Origin: Streptomyces sp. CA-210063
Lineage (GTDB): Bacteria; Actinomycetota; Actinomycetes; Streptomycetales; Streptomycetaceae
Assembly: GCF_024612015.1 (NCBI RefSeq)
Contig: NZ_CP102512.1
Span: forward strand, 7,440,001-7,504,000
Reading direction: 5' to 3'
Length of the DNA stretch: 64,000 nucleotides
Shown here one piece after another: positions 1 through 7,647 of this stretch. Below the pieces are notes generated by a model. The model worked only from the letters and a program-made list of their open reading frames with translations, was not told the DNA's origin and searched no databases. The stretch's first letter is position 1; the number at the start of each line of letters is the position of its first letter. The position numbers were made by a program, and so were the translations under genes.

Positions 1-107
1 TGAAGGAAAAGGCCGCCACCCCCGCGCCCGTAAGGGACGCGGGGAACGGCGCGACCAGCCACGACGAGCCCGCACTCGCCGAACCGGCCGCCACACACAA
101 CGGCTGA
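1..107 (+). CDS. C-terminal tail of a gene cut by the window edge
   Basis: An open frame enters from the left edge and stops at TGA 105-107, giving 34 residues rich in Ala, Pro and charged residues and ending ATHNG. The family cannot be told from this piece. The second half of the tail (about 31-100) is itself a diverged copy of the intergenic repeat seen near 53332 and 60655, so the protein seems to have been extended into a repeat. The body of the gene lies outside the window; frame choice rests only on the absence of stops. Confidence 0.4.
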   Translation, partial: KEKAATPAPVRDAGNGATSHDEPALAEPAATHNG

Positions 108-159
108 TGCTCCGCCCCGACGGGTGACCATGGACCAACGGAACGGATACAGGGCCAAC

Positions 160-198
160 GGGACTCGTACACGGGACTCGTACACGGGACTCGTACAG
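160..198. repeat. Three tandem copies of a 13-bp unit
   Basis: The unit GGGACTCGTACAC occurs at 160-172, 173-185 and, with the last two bases changed, 186-198. It lies in the gap between the C-terminal tail at 107 and the convergent acetyltransferase gene that ends at 216. No terminator-like stem is formed; it looks like a simple slippage repeat. Confidence 0.8.
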
Positions 199-215
199 GG
201 TCGGCGAGCGTGCGG

Positions 216-1481
216 TCAGAACCAGTGCAGGCAGTGCGGGGGACGGTCGGCGCGGAAGAGGGCGTCGGCGAGGGTGGCCGCGCCCGGGTGGTGGGCCCGG
301 ATGTGTCCGGCACGCACGAGCGTGCTCGGGGCGGTGCCGCCGAGGTAGATCGAGCCCAGGTCGCGTATGTCCAGGGACAGGTCGGGCTCCCGGTCTGTCG
401 GGACGCAGTCGGCCTTGCCGTCCTGGACGGCCAGCAGGTAGCGGCCGTGTTCGCCGAGGAACGGGTCGTCGACGTCGAGGACGAGTTCGCCGTCCGTGAA
501 CCAGCCACGTGCGGTCAGCGCCTGCGGGACGTCAAGGAGCCGTACGTAGAGCCAGTCCATCTCGTCGCTCACCTGGCCGGCGCGGAAGTCCGCGAGCTGC
601 CAGCGCAGCGGGTGCTCGGGCGGGACGTGCTTGAACACGACCTGAGTGACCAGGTCGTGTCCGAGTACGAACCGGGCCAGGGCCGTGAAGACGGCGTCGT
701 CGGTGGCGATGGTCTCGTCGACCGTCAAGGTGCTGGGGTCATCGATCGAGTAGCTGGCGTACCCGTCCGGGACGCCGTCGGCGTCCCGGTGGACGGCGAT
801 GTAGCGCGGTGCCGGCGAGATCGGGGGCTGCCCCGCGCGCAGGGCCCACCAGCGGTGCGGCCGGGACAGCGCGCCGGGCTGGGCGCGGCGATACCGGTCG
901 TACACCGCTTCCAGGATCTCGCCGCACTCGGCACGCCGCAGCACCTCGACCGAGCCGTTGTCCGAGCCGTTGTCCGAGTCGTTGTCCGAGCCGGCCGCTG
1001 GGGCGCCCGCGACGCCCGCCGCGGTGCGGGCCCGGGGAACGGCGAGGGCGGCCCGGTGGCGCGGCACCGTCAGCTGCTGCGTGTAGGTCGCGGGTCCGTA
1101 GCCGAACCTGCCGTAGATCGGGGCCTCGGAGGCCAGCAGCACGGAGAGGAATTCTCCCCGGGCCCGCAACTCGGTGAGCTGGTGCCGCATCATCGTGCTG
1201 AGCACGCCTCGGCGCCGGTGGGAGGGCAGGACGCCGACGGCGGTCACCCCGGAGGCCGGGACGAGGGTCTCACCGGGCAGGGTGAGTTCGAAAGGGTGCG
1301 CGGCGGCGGTGCCGACGGGCCGCCCGTCCGCCGTCAGGGCGAGCAGGCACCGGTCCATTTCGAGCGCCGACCACCAGAGCCCGCCGCCCTCGACCGGGGT
1401 CTCCGGGAAGCGCCCGAACGCGGCATGGACTGTGTCGACGAAAACGTCGAGATCCTTGTCGGTCGCGGAACGGATCTCCAT
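216..1481 (-). CDS. Eis-like GNAT N-acetyltransferase
   Basis: A 421-residue cytoplasmic protein starting MEIRSATDKDLD. The N-terminal GNAT domain (about 1-150) has the acetyl-CoA loop SHRRRGVLSTMMRHQL, typical of the Eis family. A second GNAT-like domain and a C-terminal sterol-carrier-like domain follow, and the chain ends with a hydrophobic CLHWF tail, as in Eis, where the C-terminal carboxylate acts in catalysis. Family members acetylate amines, including aminoglycosides in mycobacteria; the substrate here is unknown. ATG at 1481 was chosen over an upstream in-frame start because GAGGAGG lies 10-11 bases before it. A 12-bp DNA repeat at about 955-990 encodes a Ser-Asp-Asn linker (SDNDSDNGSDNGS) that is not usual in the family. 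Confidence 0.85.
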   Translation of the reverse strand: MEIRSATDKDLDVFVDTVHAAFGRFPETPVEGGGLWWSALEMDRCLLALTADGRPVGTAAAHPFELTLPGETLVPASGVTAVGVLPSHRRRGVLSTMMRHQLTELRARGEFLSVLLASEAPIYGRFGYGPATYTQQLTVPRHRAALAVPRARTAAGVAGAPAAGSDNDSDNGSDNGSVEVLRRAECGEILEAVYDRYRRAQPGALSRPHRWWALRAGQPPISPAPRYIAVHRDADGVPDGYASYSIDDPSTLTVDETIATDDAVFTALARFVLGHDLVTQVVFKHVPPEHPLRWQLADFRAGQVSDEMDWLYVRLLDVPQALTARGWFTDGELVLDVDDPFLGEHGRYLLAVQDGKADCVPTDREPDLSLDIRDLGSIYLGGTAPSTLVRAGHIRAHHPGAATLADALFRADRPPHCLHWF

Positions 1482-1922
1482 CGCAGCCGCTGCCTCCTCG
1501 AGATACCGGCACCACGACTCGTGGCGTCCCGCCACAGTGCAGCGTCGACCCGTGACCCGGTCAAACGAATTACGACTCAGCCCGGTCCCGGACCGGCGCC
1601 GGGGCTGAGTGCGGTGGTCGGCTCGGCGGCGGTCCTGAGCGAGGCGTCAGGCTGTGACGGGCAGTGAGCGTCCGCCCCGGCGGATGCCCTTCCCACTGCG
1701 GCTGCGGCTGCGGCTGCTGCTGCGGATGGGGATGCGGCTGCGGGCGCGCTCGCGGCGTTGGGCGGCCAGCACGTCGGGGCGTCGGGCGTTGGCGTTGCGC
1801 CAACGCTCCTTCACCCGCTGGTCGATCCGCAAGCTCGCCGACCCTGTCCAGCACTAGGGCGCGTACTTGGTTGTGATCAATAGGCGGTGCTCGGGCCGGA
1901 TAAGGTGCCCCCGAAGTCAGGC
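1482..1922. other. Intergenic stretch with a trinucleotide-like repeat
   Basis: This 441-bp gap separates the divergent Eis-like gene and the small anchored protein gene, so it must hold promoters for both, but no clear -10/-35 pair stands out. Around 1697-1742 a run of CTGCGG units forms a simple repeat. The only coding signal is the doubtful minus-strand frame at 1647-1832. Confidence 0.5.
1647..1832 (-). CDS. Doubtful small basic protein or gene remnant
   Basis: Sixty-one codons from a TTG start, or fewer from the GTG at codon 7, encode a very basic peptide containing VKERWRNANARRPD followed by an Arg-Ser run produced by the CTGCGG repeat. Codons before the repeat have GC-rich third positions and a helix-like Arg/Glu pattern, which suggests a once real protein. 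There is no convincing ribosome binding site and a stop lies only 24 bases upstream. It may be a remnant; the overlapping plus-strand frame at 1654-1857 looks less plausible. Confidence 0.25.
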   Translation of the reverse strand: MRIDQRVKERWRNANARRPDVLAAQRRERARSRIPIRSSSRSRSRSGKGIRRGGRSLPVTA

Positions 1923-2408
1923 ATGAGGGGGATCGCGTTGGAGCGACGGAAGGTGATCGGGATCGGGATCGGGGCGGGGCTGGCGGCCCTACCCGCCTGG
2001 TGGGCCCTGCGTCAGGTGGCGAACGGGACCAAGGAGGACTGGCACACCGACACCGCACCGCTGCAGCGGGCGTTCCCGCTGCTGGGCCCGCTCACCGACG
2101 CCAAGTGGGTGAGCAGCCGGGACAACGACCGGGGCATACCGTCGCCGGAGCTGGTGATTTCGGGCTTCGCCCGGCTGACACCGGGGAAGCTTGCCGAGCT
2201 GACGGCGGCCCATGCCTTCGTTTCCGAGGGGCCGGCCGATGACTTCTCCTCGTGGTTCGAGAAGCCGCTCAAGGGCGAGGGGCCGGAGAACCCGCAGTGG
2301 GTCCGGTCGCACGAGCTCGACCGCGACGGCAGCGGCTACTCCACCAACCTGTGGTTCGACCGTCGCAGCGACACCGTCCGCTTCTGGGCACTCAACCCGT
2401 ACGGCTAG
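1923..2408 (+). CDS. Small membrane-anchored protein, unknown function
   Basis: 161 residues from ATG 1923 (MRGIALERRK). A hydrophobic segment at about residues 10-30 follows a positively charged start, so the chain is probably inserted once with the rest outside, or is a secreted protein with an uncleaved signal. The remainder is soluble-looking, rich in Trp and Asp, and matches no family I recognise. Alternative starts lie at 1887 and shortly downstream; the binding site is weak for each. The 3' end overlaps the decayed GNAT fragment on the other strand by 17 bp. Confidence 0.6.
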   Translation: MRGIALERRKVIGIGIGAGLAALPAWWALRQVANGTKEDWHTDTAPLQRAFPLLGPLTDAKWVSSRDNDRGIPSPELVISGFARLTPGKLAELTAAHAFVSEGPADDFSSWFEKPLKGEGPENPQWVRSHELDRDGSGYSTNLWFDRRSDTVRFWALNPYG

Positions 2409-2544
2409 GCGCGTATCGTAGTTGGGCACTCTCGACCACTCTGCCGTCGGCCCAGATATCGGCGACGACGTCCATCAGCGCCGGGACCTGGCCGGGGCCG
2501 TAGGGGCGGATCACCACGTCAGCACGGGTGCTCGGGATGCTCAC
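2392..2544 (-). pseudogene. N-terminal fragment of a GNAT acetyltransferase
   Basis: From GTG 2544, placed 5 bases after an excellent GGAGGAGA site, the frame reads a GNAT-like start with the stretch IRPYGPGQVPALMDVVADIW and then runs into unrelated sequence after about 33 residues and stops at 50. Full-length GNAT genes have about 150 residues or more, so this looks like a gene cut off near position 2437. It lies downstream of the remnant at 2555 and of the intact GNAT gene at 2709, all on the same strand. An intact short peptide is the alternative reading. Confidence 0.5.
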
Positions 2545-2554
2545 CGTCTCCTCC

Positions 2555-2693
2555 TCAACCGGTGTTGGCGATGGTTCGGTACTCCTCCAGCCAGTCGGCG
2601 ACCGCGGGTACCCGGGAGTGCCGCTGGAGCGCGCTCTCCACGTTGCGCAACTGCTGGAGTCGGCGGTCTCGGAACGCACCCTGGACGAGTATT
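2555..2693 (-). pseudogene. C-terminal fragment of an unidentified protein
   Basis: The frame ending at 2555 encodes about 45 residues of protein-like sequence (LRNVESALQRHSRVPAVADW and then LEEYRTIANTG). No start codon with a binding site is found, and further upstream the frame becomes an antisense reading of the GNAT gene. It stops 10 bases before the GTG of the fragment at 2544, as in a tight operon. I read it as the surviving end of the gene that once preceded the truncated GNAT gene. Confidence 0.4.
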
Positions 2694-2708
2694 GGTGGCT
2701 TCGGTCCC

Positions 2709-3269
2709 TCAACCGCTCTGGTTCCGAGCCGCCCACTCGTGGTCGAGCATCGCGTGGACGATGGAGTCCCGCCACGCTCCGCCCTTGCGGATGTGCTCGC
2801 GAATCCGGCCTTCCTCGACCATCCCGGCCCGCGCCATCGTTCTGGCGGAGGCCTCGTTGGCGGGGGAACGAGCGCCCCAGACGCGGTGGAGGTTCAGTTC
2901 CTCGAAGCCGAGGCCGAGCAGCAACCGCACAGTCTCGACTCCATAGCCTCGCCCCCAAGAGGCTGGGCGCAGGGCGAAACCCATGGTCGCTCCGCTGGGT
3001 TGATGCGGGTCCAGGGCCAGCCGACCGAAGCCGACGAGCGTGTCCGTGTCACGTTCGACCACGGCGACGACGTACTCCCTGCGGTCCCTGGCGGTACCTG
3101 CCTCGATGGAACGGCTCACGATCTGGCGCACCTCATCCCGCGTGCGCGGTTCGAAGGACAGATGCTCGGTCGCCTGCTCGCTGCCGTAGATCGCGAACAC
3201 GGCCTCCGCATCCTCAGACCGCAGTTCGCGTACTTCCAGACGCTTGCTCACGCGATGGACCGGATACAT
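2709..3269 (-). CDS. RimJ/RimL-type GNAT N-acetyltransferase
   Basis: 186 residues starting MYPVHRVSKRLEVRELRSED; a GTG six codons further is an alternative start. The acetyl-CoA loop RPASWGRGYGVETVRLLLGL and the motif NLHRVWGARSPANEASARTM are characteristic of the RimJ/RimL subgroup, which acetylates protein N-termini or small molecules. The start lies 23 bp after the stop of the regulator gene at 3293, so the two are probably co-transcribed. The region downstream holds the decayed GNAT pieces. Substrate unknown. Confidence 0.85.
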   Translation of the reverse strand: MYPVHRVSKRLEVRELRSEDAEAVFAIYGSEQATEHLSFEPRTRDEVRQIVSRSIEAGTARDRREYVVAVVERDTDTLVGFGRLALDPHQPSGATMGFALRPASWGRGYGVETVRLLLGLGFEELNLHRVWGARSPANEASARTMARAGMVEEGRIREHIRKGGAWRDSIVHAMLDHEWAARNQSG

Positions 3270-3292
3270 GCCACGGACTCTACTGGGACCCG

Positions 3293-4630
3293 TCAGCACA
3301 TCAGGGCCGGCCTGTGCGGCGGATACAGGGCGATCTCCTCGCGCAGGTCGCGGGCGACGGCGGCGGTACGGAGGGACTCCCGGCTCAGTGCCACCCGCAC
3401 TCGCTGCGCGGAGACGACAATGCCCCTGTTGCGTCGGCGGGGAGGCAGGTCGAGAACGGGACGGATGGCGTCGGCCGCTCCGTCCAGGTCGTTGGCGTGG
3501 AGCCGGATCAGAGCGAGATTGCACTGTGCGCCCGCCTGGTCTCCGAACGCCCAATGCGGCGCATCGGGATCGCTGAAGACCTCGACGGCCTGCTCCGCCT
3601 GGTTCGCGGTACGCGCGTCGCCATGGCCGAGCAGGACGTGCGATTCCACGGCGTAGTAGAGCTGCTTCTCCGGGCGGAAGGTCAGCAGGCCGCCCAGGTT
3701 GTCGACGTCGTCCGGCACCGTGTGCTCCCGCAGCCGCTCGGCCCGTTCGCTCGCTGCGAGCACGGCTTCCGCGTCTCCCAGCAGTGCAGCCGCCCGTGCC
3801 TCCAAACTGGCGAGCCATACGCTCGTCGTACCCCGCAGGCCGGGGTGTTCGGCGGCCCCCTTCCGCGCGTAGTACAGGGCGTCATCCGCGTTGCCCGACC
3901 AGTAGGTGATGAGCGACTTCAACCCGTCGGTCAACGCGATCAGCACGGGGTGCTCGGCCTGCTGAGCGCACACACCCGCTGCGCGGGCCTGCGTCAACGC
4001 GGTCGACGCGTCCCCCATGTCATGACTGGCCTTCGCCATGAACCACGACAGCAACGTGGCCATGATGTGCAACTGCCGCAACTGCGAAGGCCTCGACCGG
4101 CCGCCTTCGATGTGCCGGAACACCTCGTCCTGGGCGGACACGAGATCGTCGAACACGTCCGTCAGCGGCACCCGCGGGTACCGCTCGGCGATGCTGCGCA
4201 CCTCGTCCTGCAAGAAGCCGATGGTCTCCTCGCCCAACTGTCCCCGTTCCGCTCCCATGGCAAAGTCCCGTGCACGCCGTGCTGCCATTTCAGCGCCCTT
4301 TCTCATGTCGCGCAGTTCCGCGTCCGATGTCGTGTGGTCTTCCGTACGTGACGCCTCGGCAGAGGCGGACAGAGCGTTTTCACCAGGGCCCCACAGTCGT
4401 TCGAAGCTGCAGCCGAACAAGGCCACGAGTACGCGCCGTGCATCTCGGTTCGGCTTTCGCTGGTTGTAGTACCAGGCCTCGAAGGTGCTGGCTGCCGGGG
4501 TGCAGGTCGCCAGATCCGGGTCCTGATCGGTTTCCGACAGCCTCTGTGCGGCCTCTCGAAAGCGGGGAATGAACGCCCTGGGGTCCTTCCACTCCCGTTG
4601 GTCGACCAAATAGCGGAACAACGTGGTCAT
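3293..4630 (-). CDS. Transcriptional regulator with TPR-like sensor domain
   Basis: 445 residues. The first ~85 residues contain a segment compatible with a helix-turn-helix (around TPAASTFEAWYYNQRKPNRDARR), and the rest is made of alpha-helical repeats rich in Ala and Leu, as in the large Streptomyces family of XRE/TPR regulators. ATG 4630 follows GGGGAGGACGCC. It is transcribed away from three small overlapping genes (4929-5697); a regulator of this type beside very small genes is common in Streptomyces and suggests control of, or partnership with, them. DNA binding is inferred, since the helix-turn-helix is not textbook. Confidence 0.7.
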   Translation of the reverse strand: MTTLFRYLVDQREWKDPRAFIPRFREAAQRLSETDQDPDLATCTPAASTFEAWYYNQRKPNRDARRVLVALFGCSFERLWGPGENALSASAEASRTEDHTTSDAELRDMRKGAEMAARRARDFAMGAERGQLGEETIGFLQDEVRSIAERYPRVPLTDVFDDLVSAQDEVFRHIEGGRSRPSQLRQLHIMATLLSWFMAKASHDMGDASTALTQARAAGVCAQQAEHPVLIALTDGLKSLITYWSGNADDALYYARKGAAEHPGLRGTTSVWLASLEARAAALLGDAEAVLAASERAERLREHTVPDDVDNLGGLLTFRPEKQLYYAVESHVLLGHGDARTANQAEQAVEVFSDPDAPHWAFGDQAGAQCNLALIRLHANDLDGAADAIRPVLDLPPRRRNRGIVVSAQRVRVALSRESLRTAAVARDLREEIALYPPHRPALMC

Positions 4631-4928
4631 GGCGTCCTCCCCGCACGGCTCCGTGCTGCGTCACCGCCGCACGACGGTGGAGCGGTCGTGTCTTCAAACT
4701 GCCCTGCGCAGGGGGTGGTTATCGCAGCAGACAAAGTTCCGATGGAAGAGCGATGGAACGGCGCTGTCCATTGCCTCCAGCCGATGGGATTCCGGTGCCG
4801 ATGCGGGGGTGGAGACGCAAGCGCCCGCCTGACCACACTCAGAGGGCGGCTACAGAGCGTGCCCGACCGGTCACGCGCAAGTGCTGACACGGCCCCGGGG
4901 AATGGCCGATCTGACTAGGAGACCGACA

Positions 4929-5243
4929 ATGCACCTTGTATTACGAGCACTCGCATGGGTGAGGGCGATGCTCTTCGGCCGACCCGAATCCAGCCGCACG
5001 GCTTGGGCTACGGAGCCGGAACCTGCCCAGAGGCCGCCCGCACCCAACCTCTCTCCCGAGATGTGGGCCGCGATCCTCGCGAGCGCCCGTCGCCGCAGAG
5101 CCCCACGCCGCTGGCCCGCCAGCGTCCTACCCGCCATCAGCGCGGACGACATCACCAGCACCCTCGTCGGCACCTACCTTTTGCTGCCCGAGGGGCGTCA
5201 ACGTGCACTGATCGCAGCTCGGTTGGTCGAGGAGGCATGCTGA
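4929..5243 (+). CDS. Small hypothetical protein, first gene of a three-gene unit
   Basis: 104 residues from ATG 4929, preceded by AGGAG at 7-bp spacing. The N-terminus MHLVLRALAWVRAMLF is hydrophobic and may be a membrane anchor or signal; the middle is Pro/Arg-rich and the end (ISADDITSTLVGTYLLLP) is ordered-looking. I do not recognise a functional family. The stop TGA overlaps the next start (TGATG at 5241-5245). Divergent regulator gene at 4630; 298 bp between the two starts must hold both promoters, in which I see no clear palindrome. Confidence 0.7.
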   Translation: MHLVLRALAWVRAMLFGRPESSRTAWATEPEPAQRPPAPNLSPEMWAAILASARRRRAPRRWPASVLPAISADDITSTLVGTYLLLPEGRQRALIAARLVEEAC

Positions 5244-5440
5244 TGACCGACGTACAGAACGGTTCCACCGCACCCCGCACCGAGATCCCCATGCTGCGCG
5301 CCTACCGGCTGTGGTTCGAGCACACCCGCAAGTGCAGCGTCGGCTGCAAGGGCACTCCCAAGGCACAGGACGGTTGCGAGGACGGCCGCCAATTGTGGGG
5401 CTCATACCGCCTCGCGCGCATCGGAAAGGCGACGCCATGA
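5243..5440 (+). CDS. Small cysteine-containing hypothetical protein
   Basis: 65 residues from ATG 5243 (MTDVQNGST); an in-frame ATG at 5237 is an alternative, but GAGGAGG is better spaced from 5243. The chain contains RKCSVGCKG followed by a third Cys (DGC), a pattern that could bind metal or form disulfides. No function known to me. It overlaps the previous stop and its own stop overlaps the next ATG (ATGA at 5437-5440), so the three genes are translationally coupled. Confidence 0.7.
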   Translation: MTDVQNGSTAPRTEIPMLRAYRLWFEHTRKCSVGCKGTPKAQDGCEDGRQLWGSYRLARIGKATP

Positions 5441-5697
5441 GCTGGACCATCGAACGTCCACCAGGCCGCCCTGTACGCCGCACTGACGACAACCGCCTCG
5501 CCGTACCGCTCCGCCTGTCCCTCACCGACGGCCACGCCACGGACACCGAACTGACCCTCACCCTCGCTGAAGCAGAGCACCTGCACGCAGCTCTCTGCCG
5601 CGCACTCGACGGTCAGCCGGCACCCTCGGCTGCACCCGACTGCCGGCAGTCGGTTCAGGCCTCACCCGGCACAGCGCACATTGTGAGCCGCGCGTAG
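5437..5697 (+). CDS. Small hypothetical protein, third gene of the coupled unit
   Basis: 86 residues from ATG 5437 (MSWTIERPPGRP). The central stretch LAVPLRLSLTDGHATDTELT and then LTLAEAEHLHAAL reads like a small folded domain with a strand pair and a helix. The C-terminal third is Pro/Ala/Ser-rich. ATGA overlap with the previous gene supports the start. No recognised family. Confidence 0.65.
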   Translation: MSWTIERPPGRPVRRTDDNRLAVPLRLSLTDGHATDTELTLTLAEAEHLHAALCRALDGQPAPSAAPDCRQSVQASPGTAHIVSRA

Positions 5698-5704
5698 CCC
5701 CTGG

Positions 5705-5734
5705 CCGGGGACGTTTCTCGGACCGAATCCCCGG
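5705..5734 (+). terminator. Weak hairpin after the three-gene unit
   Basis: CCGGGGA at 5705-5711 pairs with TCCCCGG at 5728-5734 across a 16-base loop, 7 bp after the stop at 5697. There is no T-run, as is usual in this group of bacteria. It probably ends the small-gene transcript. Confidence 0.45.
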
Positions 5735-5832
5735 CAGGCGCCTTCAGTGGGCCTGCCGGAGCGGACGGGACGCTCTCACGGTCAGTGCTTCAGACCTGAC
5801 ACGACCAATCCAGGCCGACAACGCCCCTGTTA

Positions 5833-6516
5833 TTAATCCCAGATGACCACCTTGACACTCACCGAGACAGGCAGTGGAAGCTGCTCAGCGGAAATGATCG
5901 TAAAAGCCGCGAGGTGCCCTTCTGTGGTGGCTAGGCAATACGTACCGCCAACACTATCTCCTCGAGAAATATAGATCCATTGAGGATTATTCCTCACTTC
6001 GGTTGTTATTCTTTTTTCGCATATGGATCGATCGAGACTGTCCACGTCTCCCGAGGCTTCTGCAGCATGTCCACTCATGACCATGATGGCGGCTGAGGTG
6101 CTGTAATCGCCTCGCAGGTCATCGTCTACGCCAACGAGTTGGCCGGGCCTCTCCCCGTCGAGTTCTGCCCCCACGTCCGAGTTCTGGTTGAGGGATAAGG
6201 GAAGAGTCACGACCCCCTTCCAGTGCGGCTTTGCAGGAGCGGGATTTGGCGGGTCTGATTCTTGAGGCGGGTCAGTTGAATAATCTGGCTTGGCGGTGGG
6301 CGGCGGGGAGGGAGATTCTGAATAGACCGACGTGGGAGAGCTGCTTTCCGCAGCTGCGTCAGGATCTTTTTCGTGCTCCAAGAGCCCCATGAGGGGCACC
6401 ATGAGGGCCGCCGCCGCTGCAATAAGCGCACCAATGATGACTTCCGGATGCTCTGACCAGGCTCGCCGAAACGCACTCGGCTGCCCGTGAGAGTCACTAT
6501 CGGACGTGTTTGCCAT
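5833..6516 (-). CDS. Single-pass membrane protein, unknown function
   Basis: 227 residues from ATG 6516 (MANTSDSDSHG), preceded by GGGGGGATC; upstream in-frame starts lack a binding site. One membrane helix at about residues 25-47 (EVIIGALIAAAAALMVPLMG) separates a short cytoplasmic tail from an external part: a Ser/Pro-rich linker (about 55-100) and a C-terminal domain of about 120 residues with three Cys (one each in SICEK and GGTYC among them) that may form disulfides. Base composition is clearly lower in G+C than the surroundings, which fits recent transfer. No family recognised. Confidence 0.65.
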   Translation of the reverse strand: MANTSDSDSHGQPSAFRRAWSEHPEVIIGALIAAAAALMVPLMGLLEHEKDPDAAAESSSPTSVYSESPSPPPTAKPDYSTDPPQESDPPNPAPAKPHWKGVVTLPLSLNQNSDVGAELDGERPGQLVGVDDDLRGDYSTSAAIMVMSGHAAEASGDVDSLDRSICEKRITTEVRNNPQWIYISRGDSVGGTYCLATTEGHLAAFTIISAEQLPLPVSVSVKVVIWD

Positions 6517-6782
6517 GATCCCCCCGGAGGCTGCCCCATTGGCTCCAGAGTATATCCGCCCGATCTCTGATGGGTAGTGACTGTTGAAGCATTCCAAAGC
6601 ATGGAGACTTCAGCTCTTCGCACATTTATCCGATGGGTGTGCGGGTGTACGGGCGGTGGTGGCGGACCATCCTGTAGCAGCCCTGCCCGCTTGCGGCGGA
6701 AGGCTGCCCCTCCGTCTGCTAGCCGGTGGGGCGGCCGACGTGCTGGGGTGCGCAATGGCTTCGCTGTATTGCCGCCCTCACG

Positions 6783-7485
6783 TTAATGAGGGCACTCGCC
6801 CTTTATCTTCTTGACCCGAATCTTTGTGACGAGCTGGGACTTGCTTGGTGGCGCAGTGAGCGTCGGTGGATCCTTTAGGGTATCAAGAATATCGCCCACT
6901 GAATCTGGTACGAGATAGACGAAGATGTAGAAGTGGGCGCCGATGTCCTTACTCCCTGATCCCACCGTGAATTCTTCCGTATACCACTCGTTTTCTCCTG
7001 GCTCCACTTGTGAGTGTCGGACGTTGTAGAATACGTCGTCGTTGGCGCGACGTGCAGTGCCGTTTGTGTGGCCTACCCAGACTCCAGATCCTTTTGGGAT
7101 CTTTGATCTCCCGGAAACGATGGTGCAGGCGGGAATGTCATCCCCGTGCGGGTTGGGAACTTCGATGCCGTTCTTGATCTCTGTGATGGAGGAGATGAGA
7201 TGTTCGGCTGAGATGTCGCTGATCTTCTCGGGTGCCTTTGCGTCGGGTTTCGACTTCCCTGAATCTCCAACTCCGGACAAGCTCCAGATGAGCGTCAGGC
7301 ATGTCAGCGCAGCGATTGGCGCTAACGCTAGAGGTCAGTCCGCTTATGGCGAAGGCGCCGATGGCTGATACGGCACCCACCAAACCTTCCACGCTGGACA
7401 AGCGGGACTGTAGTTGGCCACCTGATGAGTCATGCTGGTCCGTGCTGGGCTGGCCAGGATCGGCAGGTGCAGAACTGTCTGTCAT
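6783..7485 (-). pseudogene. Membrane-anchored hypothetical gene, apparently frameshifted
   Basis: Frame one starts at ATG 7485 (MTDSSAPADPGQPSTDQHDS) and encodes a Ser/Asp-rich start and a hydrophobic stretch ending FAISGLT. Just there (about 7325-7337) coding quality moves to another frame that continues with LALAPIAALTCLTLIWSL and then a soluble domain of about 150 residues ending KKIKGECPH at 6783. Joined, the two give one protein with two membrane helices, like its neighbour at 5833. The second frame has no ATG or GTG before a stop, only a TTG at 7280. A real mutation or a base-call error are equally possible. Lower G+C than the surroundings. Confidence 0.55.
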
Positions 7486-7647
7486 GTCAGATCTATAACG
7501 TAATGATCCATGCAGCGTCTGGCATTTGTGGATATTCGTCGGTCATGGCCCTGCGGATGGTGTCTCTGAGTCGGCGCCTGCATCGATGGCGTGAGCTTCG
7601 GCGGATGTGCTGCCGGGCAGGCAGACACGGCAACATGCCTAGCCGGC

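Noticed and set aside
1654..1857. Plus-strand 67-codon frame upstream of the anchored protein gene
   Set aside because: Mostly a translation of the CTGCGG repeat as Leu/Arg; the opposite strand gives more protein-like sequence, itself doubtful.
2528..4351. A 607-codon plus-strand frame over the GNAT and regulator genes
   Set aside because: Arg/Pro-rich antisense translation without motifs; the minus-strand genes have clear family signatures.
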